A stretch of DNA of 64,000 nucleotides, taken from contig CM041202.1 in NCBI GenBank assembly GCA_023078555.1, forward strand, positions 1,918,022 through 1,982,021, in the 5' to 3' direction. This DNA comes from Ulva prolifera. Its lineage: Eukaryota > Chlorophyta > Ulvophyceae > Ulvales > Ulvaceae. Of this stretch, positions 1-12,800 are shown piece by piece. The position numbers and the translations under genes were made by a program. Position 1 is the stretch's first letter. Every line of letters begins with the position of its first letter. The notes beneath the pieces are model-generated. The model did no database searches and was not told the origin of the DNA. It saw only the letters and a list, made by a program, of their open reading frames with translations.

Positions 1-1085
1 CTTGTCTCGCTTTTCAATTACTTTTCTAGCCTCTAGCGACGCATGCTGCCATTCTGAAGCCTTCTTCTCGGCAACCTCCGCTCGTTTCTCCAGCTGCAGC
101 ACACCGTTGTTGGCAAATTCGGATGCTGGCAGAAGGTGACAGCACGACAGGTGGTGGTACCGTCAAAACCTACCTTGTTGCACTGAGCCAAAAGCTCTGT
201 CAGCTCCTGGCGGTGCCGAGCCACCATTGAAATGACGTGCGTGGGATTGGTCTCTGGCCGAAGTGCCTGCCTACTTGGACTGCACGAGCGCATACGCCGC
301 ACCTACACCAGCCACGGCAGTGTAACACGGACGCTTTGTGGCGTTGATCTGTGCTGACTGGCTCTGATTATAGTGTCCAACCTTGCCTTTCGAAACATTG
401 ATATCAGCGAGCGGGTCTACCGCTCGTGTGCGTTCTTCGCACAGCCGGGCGTAGCCTGACGCCCATACAACATGTGACTGATACTGCGAGATCTCCTGCG
501 CCTGTTGTTGGACTTTTTGCCGTAGCATCTCTTCCATGCGGCATGCAGAGACGTCGCTGTCGGGGGCCCCATCTGCGCCTGACATAGTGCAGCCGTGACC
601 AGCGTCACTACCTGCAGGACTACATAAGAAAAGCCATCAAACACTATACACTCGAAGATGCGTGTATGCACGCTGAAGCTGTTATTATTATGGCGGTGAC
701 GTGGGGCCTGCAATTGAATATCCGAAGTCTCATGTTTTCTGCTTCGTTTCACATTTCTTCCTCTTGATCCTGCCTTGTGTTCTTGTTCAAAGTCATCGCT
801 GCTGCTCTCACCACGCTTGGAAGGTAGTTTTGACAGCTCAGCGCATGTGGCGAAGGGGGACTGTCGGCTCTGAAGCGTTGGCTGGAGCAGCCCGAAGATC
901 CCATCCTTGCAAGCTTCGGGCATGGCAGAGGTATCTTGGAGGATAGATAGACCGTTGAAGAGAAGCTGTTGGTTTATGTAGCACGTGTCCCATGATCCGC
1001 TTGTAATCGTACAGTCTTCCGCAGGCGTGACATTCGGTGTTGCAGTAAGTTGTGCCGCGAGATCTTGCAGAGGCGAACTCAACAA
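1..1085 (-). CDS. Coiled-coil protein of unknown function (5' part, runs off left edge)
   Basis: I do not recognise the family. The best phase-consistent model reads leftwards: exon 1 at 1085-701, exon 2 at 578-382, exon 3 at 302-161, exon 4 from 125 to beyond the window edge. Exon 1 (from an ATG at 1085) is Ser/Gln-rich and has a basic, NLS-like stretch near its end (RGRNVKRSRKHE). Exons 2-4 encode a Glu/Gln/Lys/Arg-rich, helix-forming region (MEEMLRQKVQQQAQEISQY, then LEKRAEVAEKKASEW), so a coiled coil is likely. Third-position composition is moderate, as in the 5' exons of the neighbouring genes. The exon 1/2 donor is weak and intron 3 would be only 35 bp, so the junctions are tentative. 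The start lies 24 bp from the divergent GTPase start, which suggests a shared promoter. Confidence 0.5.
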
Positions 1086-1108
1086 GTCACAGTGTGTGCA
1101 ATTTAGTT

Positions 1109-2706
1109 ATGATAGCGCCGCGGCTGCGGCTTCAGCCCCAAGCTGGCCACGGCGTGCATTCGACGCAGCCCAATGGCAGGTCGGTGTCAGCGCACGCCAA
1201 GCGAGACGTATTTTTCAGGCCGAAAGGGGAAATCTTGCTTGATGATATGTCAGCTGTTCAAATGAAGTCCAGGGAGCGCCCTGTCATTCAGTGGTACCCC
1301 GGACATATTGCTAAAGCTGAGCGACAGCTGAAAGAACAGCTCTCCAAGGTGCCGCCCGTTTACATGCGTACCACAAATAGATCACCAGGTCGTTGTTCCT
1401 CTTTGCGTCTGGGAACTCCTGGATGCTCCAGCCTGCAGATGTGACGGTCGTACGTCGTGAAGCCTGTGTTGCTTGGTCGCTATCAGTGTTGAGACGAATT
1501 GGTGTTTGCAAGCCTTTGTCCGGCACGCCTACACGCCTACAACACCTGTGCAGGTAGACATTGTGTTCGAAGTGAGGGACGCCCGCATCCTCGAAAGTAC
1601 CCGCCACCCGCAGCTAGATGAATGGACAGCCAACAAGACCAGCATACTGCTCGTCAACCGAGTCGACCAAGTCAACAAGCAGGACATCAAGATGTGGAAG
1701 GCACACTTCGCCGCCGAGGGACGCCAGGCGTTTTTCACCAACGGGAAGCTCGGGCAAGGCACGGACAAGGTCCAGAAAGCAGCAGCAAGCATGAGCGAGA
1801 AGGTCAACGCCAGCCGAATCAGACGAGGATTGAAGCCTCGCCCAGTCCGCGCATGCGTCATGGGCTTCCCCAACATCGGCAAGTCAGCGATCATCAACAG
1901 GCTGCTGAACAGAAGAGTGGTTCAAAGCGCAGCCAAGCCTGGGGTCACGAAGGCCCTGAGGTGGATACGCATGGGAGAGGCCCTTGATCTACTAGACGCC
2001 CCGGGGATCATCCCGATGTCCATCGGTGCGTGGTCCACCGAGCGTCTACATGCTGCAGAACGTTGGGCTAGAATTCCGCACTCCCCCACTCTGCCCCTGC
2101 TCGCGCAGCGACATGCTGCTTCGTGGCCACATCCAATGCCCCCGGCACGCACAGCCGTTCCAGATCCATCTCATCTCAGCCTTTCAGTAAGTGCGCTCTG
2201 CAGCGCTCCCGTCCTCGAACGTACCTGCCTCACCGCACGCAACAGCTCCAGCACGCAGCAGCTCCCGCACACATCCCCACAGCACCCCACATCCCGCCCC
2301 CCGTAATGCATTTCTGTATGTATTCTCTACAACATGCGCCACCACATGGACGCGTTTCCCGGGTGCATGCAGCCACTCATGCATGCCACCCATGCATGCA
2401 GGCCGGCAGGAAGCCGCGGAGGCGCTCGCGATGTGCAACGACATCGGGTCGTCGTCGTACGTGGAGAGCGCCGTCGGCGCGAGCTTCGTGCGCCTCGTGC
2501 CTGGCCTGCCCAACGCGGCCGCCGTGCTGTCACGCATGGAGGCGCGCTACGGCCTCTCGCCGACGGCGGGCTCGCCGGAGGACTTTGTGTGGGCGCTCGC
2601 AGACAAGCTCTTCCAGGGGGACCCCGAGCGCGCGGGGCAGCGCCTGCTGAAGGACTATCGGGACCTCCGCCTCGGCGCCTTTGCGCTGGAGCACCCGCCG
2701 CTGTAG
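1109..2706 (+). CDS. YlqF/RbgA/MTG1-type (DAR) circularly permuted GTPase, probably organellar
   Basis: Exons 1109-1348, 1554-2025 and 2402-2706 join in frame to 338 residues. Circularly permuted GTPases of this family help assemble the large ribosomal subunit; the eukaryotic copies work in plastids or mitochondria. The family hallmark WYPGHIAKAERQ ends exon 1. The order is permuted: G4 (NRVD, residues 115-118) precedes G1 (GFPNIGKS, 184-191), the PGVTK motif (209-213) and G3 (DAPG, 228-231). Exon 3 encodes the C-terminal helical domain. The first 60 or so residues before the PGH motif are basic and Ser/Ala-containing, which fits an organelle leader, but the choice of ATG 1109 over an upstream ATG at 1052 is a judgement: 1052 would overlap the divergent gene. 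Exon 3 is far more GC-rich at third positions than exon 2. NR.D in place of NK.D also occurs in plant plastid members. Confidence 0.9.
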
Positions 2707-4987
2707 GTGCCAGCGTTGGTTACGCCGCCCCCGCGGTGCGGCTGCACTCGCCCCCACAATCAGCCCCCTCCCTCCCCGCGGCGCTGGCGCCTTCGGCCAC
2801 TGTGTGGCTTGCTGCCCTCAATGTGGGCCCAGCCCGGCGCTGCGGACGTGGGCCCTGCACTTGCACCGCATATGATGCATGGGCGTTGGCCGGAGCTATG
2901 TTTGTCGTGGTGCCTGCTATGTGCCGTCGCATGGGCCACGTATCCATCAACGCGGGAGAGCGTAGCACGTAGCGACCGGGCGCCGATTGCATGCGGCGCG
3001 ATTGCCGGTATCGGCATGCACCACAGCCGCGGCTGGCTGTGCCGGGGTGGGCTGCTCGAGCGCGGTGGGGGGTGTGCTCGCGGCGATTCGCCAGTTGCGC
3101 GTGATGGCACCTACAGAGAGGGTAGGCCGTGTGTGTGTGTGAGAGATCTTCCATGCACATCCCACTGGTAAAGCTCGGCGGGCGGTGCGAAGGCAGTGGC
3201 CAGTACAGGGATCAGTCGAGTGGTGTAGATCCCGCGACGTTGACGTGGGGGTGCAAGTACGGACACATCGGTTGGGAGGGGTGGCGTGAGTGCACCCGTG
3301 CGCAGACAGCCAAGACAGGTCCCAGGTCCCATCATGAAAGCCGAGACAGAATCCAGGTGAGTTGATGCTTTGCCCTTGCGGGTCCTGGCAGCGTGACAAC
3401 GTGACCAGGCGCGTTGCACAGCCCTGGCAAACATTTGGGGTGCTGTTAGGTCACAGCGCTTCTAGGGCCTGGACGTCTAGGCGACCTGCGCCGTGTTGCC
3501 TGTGGCGGTGACTTGGGGGGAGCCAGCCTGTGCACAGCGTTCTGGCATCACATAATGGGGCCTTAGGGAGCTGAGTGACAAGAGGCGCGTCCGGAGATAA
3601 CATAGTTGACTCAAGAGTGTGGTTGTCATGGTGCGGCTGTATGGGTGTTGTAACAACTGCTCACCTGCTTGCTGGTGCAGAGCTCAGCAAGGCCTCTGCC
3701 CTGGGCACAGTCATGGTGGTGTGCTGGAGCATGCTGCGGCCTTCCCTCTTAAAGTATCTTTGACTGATTCGTGATCTGTGGTTTGATCTAGAGGTGAATA
3801 CAGCAACCGATGTCCTGCTGAAAGCCAAGGTGTCAATTGAAATGGCTACAAGCCCCAGGCGATTGCATGGCTTCTGGCACTGGTCAAACGACCTTGACAA
3901 TTCACAACATCTGCATGCTTATCAGCCAGCGATGATGGGCGCTGGTACGGCTAAAGGTACCAGGGCAGCGCGTGCATCAGCAGCATTGCTGTGCAGGTGA
4001 TCCGACTGTGCTCTGGTTCAGACGTGGCACAGTTACCCGCTTCCTGTGCAGTTCCTCTAGCCGAAGTGCAATTCTACTCCATCGGAGGTGACATGTAGTC
4101 AGTCTACCGTTGCAAAACGTTACTTGCCTGGTGAGCCTTGCGCCCACAGTAGGACAGGGCCACTAGGTGAACTGGACAAGCTCTGCGGATAGTTGCTCGC
4201 CCTTGACTGTACCATGAACGCAATTGGCAGATGCTGATTGCTTCGGTGAGTTTCCGACAGATTGTGCGGCGCGCTCCAGTGGATGTGGTGCGTCGGTGTT
4301 GTGCATTACGCCTCAGCAATTCGCAGCGTTGTGGCTGAGGCTTGTGAATATACCGCGAAGCATCAGCGTCTGTTCAGTTGTGCCCGGACGTGTACATTGT
4401 AGTGCTCCACCCACGGCCAGGATGGTCAAAGCTGTGCAGTGCTGCCGGTGTTCGCAGAGTCAAGTGTCTTCGGAGCTTCCCGAGATGCGTGTAAACACTG
4501 CAGGCGCCGCAAAAAAAGGTGTCGCACGCAGGCGCGTGATAAACACTTCTGATATGCAAATTTCTCACGTCTGTGCAATGGTCTACACATTCGGAGGAGA
4601 AGGCCGCGCGTTGAAACGTGCCTGTTGAGCGCCACAATGCCGCGCCGGCGCACGTCTTGCATGGCCTTCTGCTTCCTGACAGATCTAGCGGTCGTAAATC
4701 CACTGCAGCAAAGGGCATGTGACCCGTTCTGAGCGAGACCATAATACTGACTGCCTGTGGCACAGTCGACGCCAGTCAGCTTTCACACGGGATGAGTTTG
4801 TGGGATACACCGGCGGTCTTGCAGCAGTACAGCGCTCTGTGACGTCCTCTCGCTTGAACGGCGATCGAGCTAGTCTAAGCTGCCAAACGTAGCGTAATTT
4901 AATTTTCTTTATTTTCGTGTTGTATTAGGCGGACCGCGGCCACTGACAGCAAAGTCGCGGGTCTGGCCTGCACAGGCCATCAACACC
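2707..4987. other. Intergenic region
   Basis: I found no convincing coding exon here. The first 400 bases after the GTPase stop stay GC-rich, then composition falls to the local background. An AT-rich block at about 4892-4930 lies 60-100 bp upstream of the carrier start and could be promoter sequence, but I see no defined element. Confidence 0.5.
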
Positions 4988-7900
4988 ATGTCGTCTTCCC
5001 ACGAGTCGGACAGGCCTCCGCCGACTCTATATTCGATATCCAAGGGACTATTCGCAGGAGGGATTGCAGGAGGACTGTATGTTTCTACTGTGGCTTTCGC
5101 TCATCTTAACTGACGCTAGATCATGTCAGCCCTGCACGGTGCAAATCGGGCTTTGCTTCAGGTCACGGACAGCAGTAGCTCCGGTAGAGCGCCTGAAGAT
5201 TTTGATGCAAGTACAAGGTAACGACAAAGTGTACACCAATATGTGGCAGGTATGCTCGCAGCTTTGATTGACGCCTGGTTGTCACGTCCTCGCCGTGACC
5301 TTCAGTACTACTGGCAACCGTGTGGTCAGAGACCCCTGATCAACATATTACAAGAGCTAAGCTGCACTTCATGACCTGTATGTGGTCCTGCGCGTGTGTG
5401 TTTGGTGAATCAGCTCAATCTGCATTCCGAGATATCCTAAGGTGCACGTGCAATTGTCGCCGTTCTAGCTGCATCAGGCATCCAACTCGATCGCACCCAC
5501 GCGAATGTTCCCACAGATGACCCATAGATGTCTTGGTAGCGTAAACCCGCGACGTGCGGTGTGCAGGGCTTCGTACACATGACCAAGACCGGAGGGTTGA
5601 GGGAATGGTTCAAGGGGAATGGCACAAACTGCATACGAATTGTTCCCAACTCCGCAGTGAAGTTTGTCACTTACAACGAGCTTAGTAGGTGCGCGCCAAA
5701 GTGTAGAACACCGAGCAGCCGGCCTACAGTACTGGTGCTGCCTGACCAAACGCTCCTGGCTAGATGAACAGGGCTCTGCCCTCACCTGGCAGCTTCTGCG
5801 GCACATCCATGATCAAAGATACAAATCAGCTCCATCTATTTTGCGTGATGGAGCCTGCAGGGAGGAACGCGCTTGAGTGGCACATGCCGGAAAGGCACAC
5901 CTGCCTGCTGACACCCAGTCACCCGTGCATTCATCACTACCATACTACCAGCCAGCATGGGACATTCTCCATGCGTTCTCTCCAGTCTCGTACACCACAT
6001 GGCTGTGCCTGATGCTGCTGCACATCAGCCCTGCTGCTGTGCCCTTCCGAAAACCTAGCCACACATGCTGCCACACACCGCTCAGGCACTTACACCGAGT
6101 CCTCCGCCCACGCCACCTCACGCCACCTCTCGCCCTCTTGACATGCACACGATGCCCATAATTGTGCTGATTCATCTATGCACCTGCCACATGCTTGTTC
6201 TCCAGTCCACTTCCACACCTCGACAGCACTCCGGCACTCTCTGAAGCACCTGTCCTGGCCCCTAGTCTACTGATGCGCTAGGCACCCCCGCAGCTCCCCC
6301 CATTCCGCTTGCCCACTCATGCACACTTCCCATCCTGTAGGGGGTTTCTGGCACTACTTGCCTGTATCAGAACCTCACCCGCGCCCCCCCTACTTGTGAC
6401 CTGCACCTCTACAGCGCCAAGCTCGGTGCAATGGCCCGAGAGCTCTCGCAATCCGCCCGTCCCTGCCGCTGCAGGATCATGTCGAACGAGCGCAAGCAGC
6501 AGACGGGCGACGGCACGCTGAACCCTGTGCTGCGCATGCTGGCTGGCGCGGTCGCGGGCATCATCGCGATGAGCAGCACGTACCACCTCGACATGGTCCG
6601 CGGCCGCCTCACCGTGCAGGAGGGCTCCGGCCGCGCGCACCAGTACCGCGGCATCATGCATGCCTACCAAGACATCATCAGCAAAGTGCGGCTACCCCCC
6701 CCCCCCCCCCCCCCCCCCCTCCCCCGTCCCTGTCCCTGTTTGTCCCGCCCTCGGCTGACATGGCCCGTAGAAGTATCGTGAGGGGTTCAGCGGCGCACAC
6801 TCTGCTGGAACTTCTCACGCGGCAGTGCGTGAGGATCTGTACACGGCCACTGCGGCGCCGTATGGGTGGGGCGCTGTCAGTGCTCAGCGCTCGCCCGTGT
6901 GCGTGTGCGCGAGGAGCTGTCCACGTGGTTTGCGGCGGAGCATCGCCAGTGCCTGGCCGTGTACGTGTACGCCAGCTTCTCATACTGGCACGCGCACATC
7001 GATCCGATGGTTTCGGTGTGATGACCAGAGAGATCTGCGTATCAAGGCTCGGTGTTGTTGTTGGGAGAACGGCGCCTGCCCTGCAATTCAATCTGAGCGG
7101 CTGTTCGCGAGACGAGACTCTGTCAAGTTCTTTTTTTTCAGCTGCCGTGATCGTGTTGGAGGGGGCAGCGGCATGCTGCTTGCTCCCCGGCTGTTCGCGA
7201 GACGAGACGAGACGAGACGAGACTCTGTGCCTGCGGGCGCAGATCCGAGAGGTACCAGTACGAGAGCAAACGGCGACGCCGGTGGCCACGCAGGCCCTTG
7301 TTCAGTCTTGCCAGGCCGCACCCCCTGCAGCGCATTTGCTCGTGTGCCGCATCTGCCTGCGCTCGAGGCCTTGAGGCAGCCCCTGACAGCCGGGGAGCGA
7401 GCAGCATGCTGCTGCCCCCTCCGACACGATCACGGCAGCTGAAAAAAAAAACTTTTATTTTTTTGGTAAGAATATGCACATCGCCCCAGGGCGAGGAAGG
7501 GCGGCGCCCCCGATCTGGGGCCACCTGTGGCCACGTTGAAGCGCGCCGTGGCTTCGCCCCGTCCTTCCAGCTGCAGGCGCCACAGCTGTCACCCCGCACA
7601 GCGCACACGCCACCGCTCCCCGGCCATCAGGCCAGTACGCGTGTAGCCCAGTACACAACGCAAACAACTATTGAAAAAAAACCGCCCGGCGTGCAGGAGG
7701 GTGTGCTGGCGCTGTACCGCGGCTGGCTGCCCTCCGTGATCGGCGTCATCCCCTACGTCGGCCTCAACTTCGCGGTGTACGAGACGCTGAAGGACATGGC
7801 GGTGAAGCACTACGGCGTCGAGAGCGACCGCGAACTCAGCAGCACGCTGCGCCTCTCCGCCGGCGGCGTCGCCGGCACGATCGGCCAGACGATCGCGTAC

Positions 7901-8362
7901 CCCTTTGACGTCGTGCGGCGGCGGCTACAGGTGCGCTGGCCCCCTGGGCTGTCCGCATCACATGCATGCATGACAACAACACGCCATTTGACGTCGTGCG
8001 CCACACGTACATCGCATCTGTGTCCACGTCCGGGTGCACCAGGTGGCACCGGAGGATGCTGCTTGTGTATGCATGTGCGCTGCGCTGTGGTAGGGGTGCG
8101 GGAGCGGACGGCGTCACCCCGCGTGCAGGTGTCAGGGTGGGACGGCGCGAAGCAGCTGCACATGGACGACGGACACGCGATCCGGTACCGCGGCATGGTC
8201 GACTGCTTCGTGCGGACTGTTCGGGAGGAGGGCACTGCGGCCCTCTTCAAGGGCATCGTGCCGAACTACGTCAAGGTCATCCCCAGCATCGCCATCGCGT
8301 TTGTCGTGTACGAGCACGTCTGCGAGGCGCTGGAGGTGGAGGTCAAGATCAGCGCCGGCTGA
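4988..8362 (+). CDS. ADNT1: Mitochondrial adenine nucleotide transporter (ADNT1-type carrier)
   Basis: Six exons (4988-5076, 5162-5249, 5567-5688, 6475-6685, 7697-7930, 8129-8362) join in frame to 325 residues, the usual carrier length. Mitochondrial carriers are inner-membrane proteins with three repeats of two helices; ADNT1 exchanges cytosolic AMP for matrix ATP in plants. Signature 1 is PVERLK (37-42) and signature 3 is PFDVVR (239-244). The second repeat has TYHLDMVRGRL (135-145), so the usual Pro of Px[DE]xx[RK] is His137. The MVRGRLTVQ stretch and the LYRGWLPSVIGVIPYVGLNF segment identify the ADNT1 group rather than other carriers. The ATG at 4988 starts directly upstream of helix 1. 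Exons 1-3 have mixed codon use, while exons 4-6 are almost entirely G/C-ending. Intron 4 (1,011 bp) holds a C tract and a foldback repeat. Confidence 0.93.
6695..6719 (+). repeat. 25-nt poly-C tract just inside intron 4 of ADNT1
   Basis: The donor GTGCGGCTA is followed directly by 25 C, so the tract begins 9 bases into the intron on the sense strand. Confidence 0.9.
7131..7450. repeat. Inverted-repeat (foldback) element inside ADNT1 intron 4
   Basis: The left arm (7131-7192) and right arm (7386-7450) are reverse complements over about 62 bases with roughly four mismatches. Each arm has a T or A run at its outer end and a shared GCAGCATGC core. The spacer holds a (GAGAC)n run at about 7198-7222. 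A second copy of the phrase CTGTTCGCGAGACGAGAC lies just outside the left arm at about 7101. It is probably a non-autonomous foldback transposon remnant, and it could fold into a long hairpin in the pre-mRNA. Confidence 0.8.
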
Positions 8363-9852
8363 CCGCGCGGCGGCTGCGCGACTGTGCGGGGCGGCGGCCC
8401 GGCACAGAGCGGCCCCTGCCCACGCGGATTGAGCGTGTGGCGCGAGCATGCCGCGGCGGGGGGGGCCAGCGTAGGGCACTGAGCTGGTGGCCGGGGGGGG
8501 CCGCAGAAGGCACCGCCGCCGGTAGCCACCGCTGAGCGGCCGAGCGAAGGACGGCCCTGGCGGAGGGTACGACGAGGCCAGGGGCATGCTGGCGACCACC
8601 GCCAAAGGCGCCGTGCAGGCGCCGCGGCACAGCGGAGGGTGCATGCCTGCGATCACTTCTTGCGGTGCAGCCGTGCGGGCGAAGCAGGTCGATGTGGCCG
8701 GCACAGAAACACGCCGAGATCGTGGGGCCAGGGGCTGAGTCTGCACGCACCGAAACCGCCTTCCAGCCTTTGTTGGTCTTTGCCGGTGGGTTTTGGAGGG
8801 GTTGCTTCCCGAGGGTTTCCGAGGCCTGCGTCGCCGCGTGCATGCAGAGGTGTGGGGGAGCTCACCAACCAGACGTGGCACCCCTCCGGAACTCACCAGC
8901 CAGGCTGCCTCGGTGCTGGATTTTGAGGTGGTGTCTTTATGTGGCTGTGCCCCTGTGACGCTGCCAGACCCACTGCCCGGGTCCCTCGTGACGCGGCACT
9001 CACAAGTGCGTCAGCCTGAGGCTGATGCTTGTGGCTGTCTGTGTCTTTGTGGCGAGCTCTTCTGGGGCAGGCACAGGCGGAGACCAGCGCACCGTAATCC
9101 GTCAGTGCTGCACATCTTCTAGTTTCCACGGCTGCAGGGGGCCATTGTGGAGGACATAAACATGAACGGGGGTGTATCTCGTGTAGCCTGGGTTTCATAT
9201 ATACAAGAGCTTGCACGATGCCACGGCAGCCCTGCCTGCCACTGGGCGTGTAAGTACGTGTGTGCTTGCAATGCCCGAGCCGACGCTTGTTATCGTGGCT
9301 GTGAATACCAGCGAGGCCGAGACGCCAGTGTGAGCAGCCTTTATGCACTGCTTCTGCCGTTAGCATGTGGTCACTTTCTGTGAGTGAATGACCAAACCAG
9401 ATCAGAGGTAATGGACAGTGTTTGCTGGATACGCGCCCCCAGATGCATGCATCGGCTCGGCACTCTTGTCTCGTGTCTTACATCCTGCTGGTCATGCGTT
9501 TGACAATACGCTGTCTTGTGTCTCACCACATATCAGACGGCAAGTGCTGTTTGGAGAAACCACGGCCAGGTCTCCTGCGATGGCATGCTGAAGGCTTTAC
9601 AAAAGCGGGACACAGTGCCACGACCGTTCTCTTTCAGCTACAGTGACTGCTCTGCCGCAATAATTCTCTGCTCCAGCGAACAGGATACTCATTGGAGCCA
9701 TCAGCAGCACGAAGTGCCTCCGGGCCGCCCAATGAAAAGGCAGCTTTGTAGTCTGCTTTGGTATCATGCAACGGCCCGAGCTCTTGTGGACACATGTATA
9801 TCATGCGATATTGTAAGATATGTTTTAAGATCCGCCGTTCACGAAAGGGCGG
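8363..9852. other. Convergent intergenic region (ADNT1 / rhomboid 3' ends)
   Basis: No coding exon was recognised. The 250 bases after the ADNT1 stop are very GC-rich and continue the composition of the terminal exons. The rest is mixed sequence that presumably holds the 3' UTRs of the two convergent genes. Confidence 0.5.
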
Positions 9853-12800
9853 CTACAGCGGCAGCGATCCTCCGGAGTTTGCGACACACCCCGCCCACGT
9901 CAACACCACCAGCGACACCCCAAACGAAACCAGCACACTTGCCCCCAGTCGTGGCCGTGACATATCTATTGCATCTGCAGCCCCACTCGTGCTGAACTGC
10001 TCCTGTTCCCCCTCCCCGGCTGACTCCGTGCCATCACCGGCACCCCCGGTGTTGCTTCCGTGCGGTTCAGAGGCCTGGCTTGAGGCAGCCGCGGGGGGCT
10101 CCGGCGCAGGCTCTCGCTTTGGCGCGGTGGGTTCGGGGATGTCTAGGAGGGTGTCTAGGAGGGTGATGGTCGGGGTCGCGGGCTTGGCTGGCGCCTCTGG
10201 TTCGGGTGGGGGGAGTGATGGTGCAGCCCCGGCCGGGCCGGGGGCGTTCGGGGAGCTCCAGTCGAAAGCCTTTTTAGGAGGCTCCTTCTTCGGGATGAGC
10301 TGCAGAAGCAGAAGAGCTGTCCATACCTAGATAGAGGCGCGGGTGTACCATTTACGCAGCACTTGTGGCCACTGGCGCAGGTCAACACACGGCGAGGCTC
10401 TGGGAACGCCCACTTCCGCGGGCGCACATGCAAACACGGCTAGATGGAGTCCACTGGCAGTGGTACCCTCCTTTGGACGCACATGCAAACATCGCACATC
10501 ATTGGTGCGTATACATGGTGTGTCATGGCACATCATCACATCATCCGTGCATACACCACCGATTAATCAATTGGTGGCTTAGGTGTGCTTCTGCGTTGCC
10601 TTGGCGGTGCAGCCAGCCTCTCCGGCTCTGTCCTTGCAAACACACAAGCCCCTACACCCACAACCAGCCTCTCCGGCTTTGTCCTTGCACACACAAGCCC
10701 CTACACCCACAACCAGCCTCTCCGGCTTTGTCCTTGTAGCACACACAGCAGCAGCCGCACCTTCCACTGCGGGCACGTGCTCCACCCAAGCCACACGCCC
10801 GCCGCAAAGCCCGCGAGGTGGCCGCTGTTGTCCACCATCCCGCCCTCGTCCAGCCCGAGCACGATGTTGAAGGCGAGGAGGCTCGAGATGAGGAGCAGCT
10901 GCGGGCCAGACTGCGCGAGCGCGCGGTTGCGCAGGAAGTAGGCGAAGAGGGCTCCGAGGAGGCCGAAGATGCTGCCCGAGGCGCCGACGGTGACGAGGTC
11001 GCCGAGCATGAAGCTCGCGACGTTGCCCGCGACGCCCGTGAGCAGGAAGATCGCCGCGAAGTAGCCCTTGCTGCATGCAGAGGTGTCTGTGTGCTATCAC
11101 CGATCTATCTGTCTGCTATCACGGATCGATCTGTGTGGTATCCCAGATCTAGTGTGCTATCATGGACCTGTTTGAGTGTGATCGTGGATCTATATGTGTG
11201 CTGTCACAGATCTATTTGCGTGCTATCACAGCCTGTAATGCGGCGATGCGTGAATACCATCACGTATCTGTTTGTGTGCTATCACGGATCTATCTGTGTG
11301 TGCCAGTGGCCTGCAGTGTGTTGAGAAAGGACAAGGCCGCAGAGGCATGCAGCACCTCGGGAAGCGCAGAAGAGCACGAACACGCTGTACCGCAGCTTTC
11401 TGTGCACGCAGAACAACTTCAAGGCACTGAGGCGTGTGTGTGTGTGTGTGCGCATGAGGAGGTCGGTGCTTGTGCCAGCGCTCGTACGTGGTGAGCGGCT
11501 CGCGCACGGGCATCATGCCGCACGCGCCCTGGAATCGGCCGCCAGCACCCCAGGGTGTGGAAGCGTCGCGCGGTGAGTTCACTCCGGAGGTGTGACTGTG
11601 TGACCGCTTTGGCTGCATGACTCAGCGCATCACAGGCGGCAGCTTCCACATGCGGACAGGAACAGAGCACATGGACATATCGGCGCCTGCTGCCCGTACT
11701 ATATATACACTGTGCAGAGCGGACCTAGATGCATACATGTTTGTGAGATGCCGTGAAGCTGTGGACAGTCCTGCCTGGCCGCTGTGTATAACGAATTATA
11801 GTACAAGATGCATGTGTCTCACGTCACCGGAGAACAGGGACGGCGGGGGCATGCATGCATGCGCACCCGTACACCGCCTCTGCCTCGGGCGCCACCGCCC
11901 ACAGAGAGCCGCAGTTTGTGCCGAGGTGCAGCAAGCCCGCATGCATGAAGGTCGCGGTCAGCAGGCGCCAGTACTCTCCAGCCACCACCTGCACGCATGA
12001 GCCGATCCGGCGCAGAGATGGGGCATCCCTGATCGCCGCACGCACAGACCAAGCGGCGGCGGTGTTGGACCGTAGATACTTGCTGTGAGGCGACGATTCC
12101 AGAGAGAGGGAGAGCAGAAGAGGAATGGCATGACGGGTTGGGGGGTGGCTGGGGGGGTTGAGCGGGGGCGGGAGCATGGTGCGGTGTCACACAGCCATGA
12201 CAGGGATTTTGAAGAGCAGTCTGTGCCTATAAAGCTTGTGCACTGCGGCTCCTTCCCTTTTGTTGCAAGGACAAGGCAAGCAAGGCAGGTAGCACCGCGA
12301 GCGACCACCAGAGGGGAACCGCATACCCACGCAACCAGCCACACACAGCACACATCAGCACACCCACGCAACGCCAGCACCTGCGCTGGCCACAGCCACA
12401 CAGCCACACACAAGCCCCCACATCTTCCCTGGTGTGGGCACATCTCCCTGGCGAACATGCAGTGAAGCATGCCTCAGGCGTTCCACAGCGATCGGCCAGC
12501 ACCAGAGCCATGCACAGGTCGAACACCACATGATAACTCTTTTGTGCCAACATAGTGGTCATGTATCTGCATTATGCAGACTGGCGAACCATGCTGCAGT
12601 TGGATGTGGCATCTGACATGTGATGGCATTCTTTAGCAATGTCACACATGCTCCCGTGGACGTGAGCGGGATGCAAGAACGTACCTCACTGTTGATCTTT
12701 GCTAAGGACAGGAAGAATTCATTGCTTGCCTCGTTGCTGACAGTCAGTGCGATGAAGATCCCAGCGGCATACACCGACAGGTTGGCAGCCAGGAAGGCCA

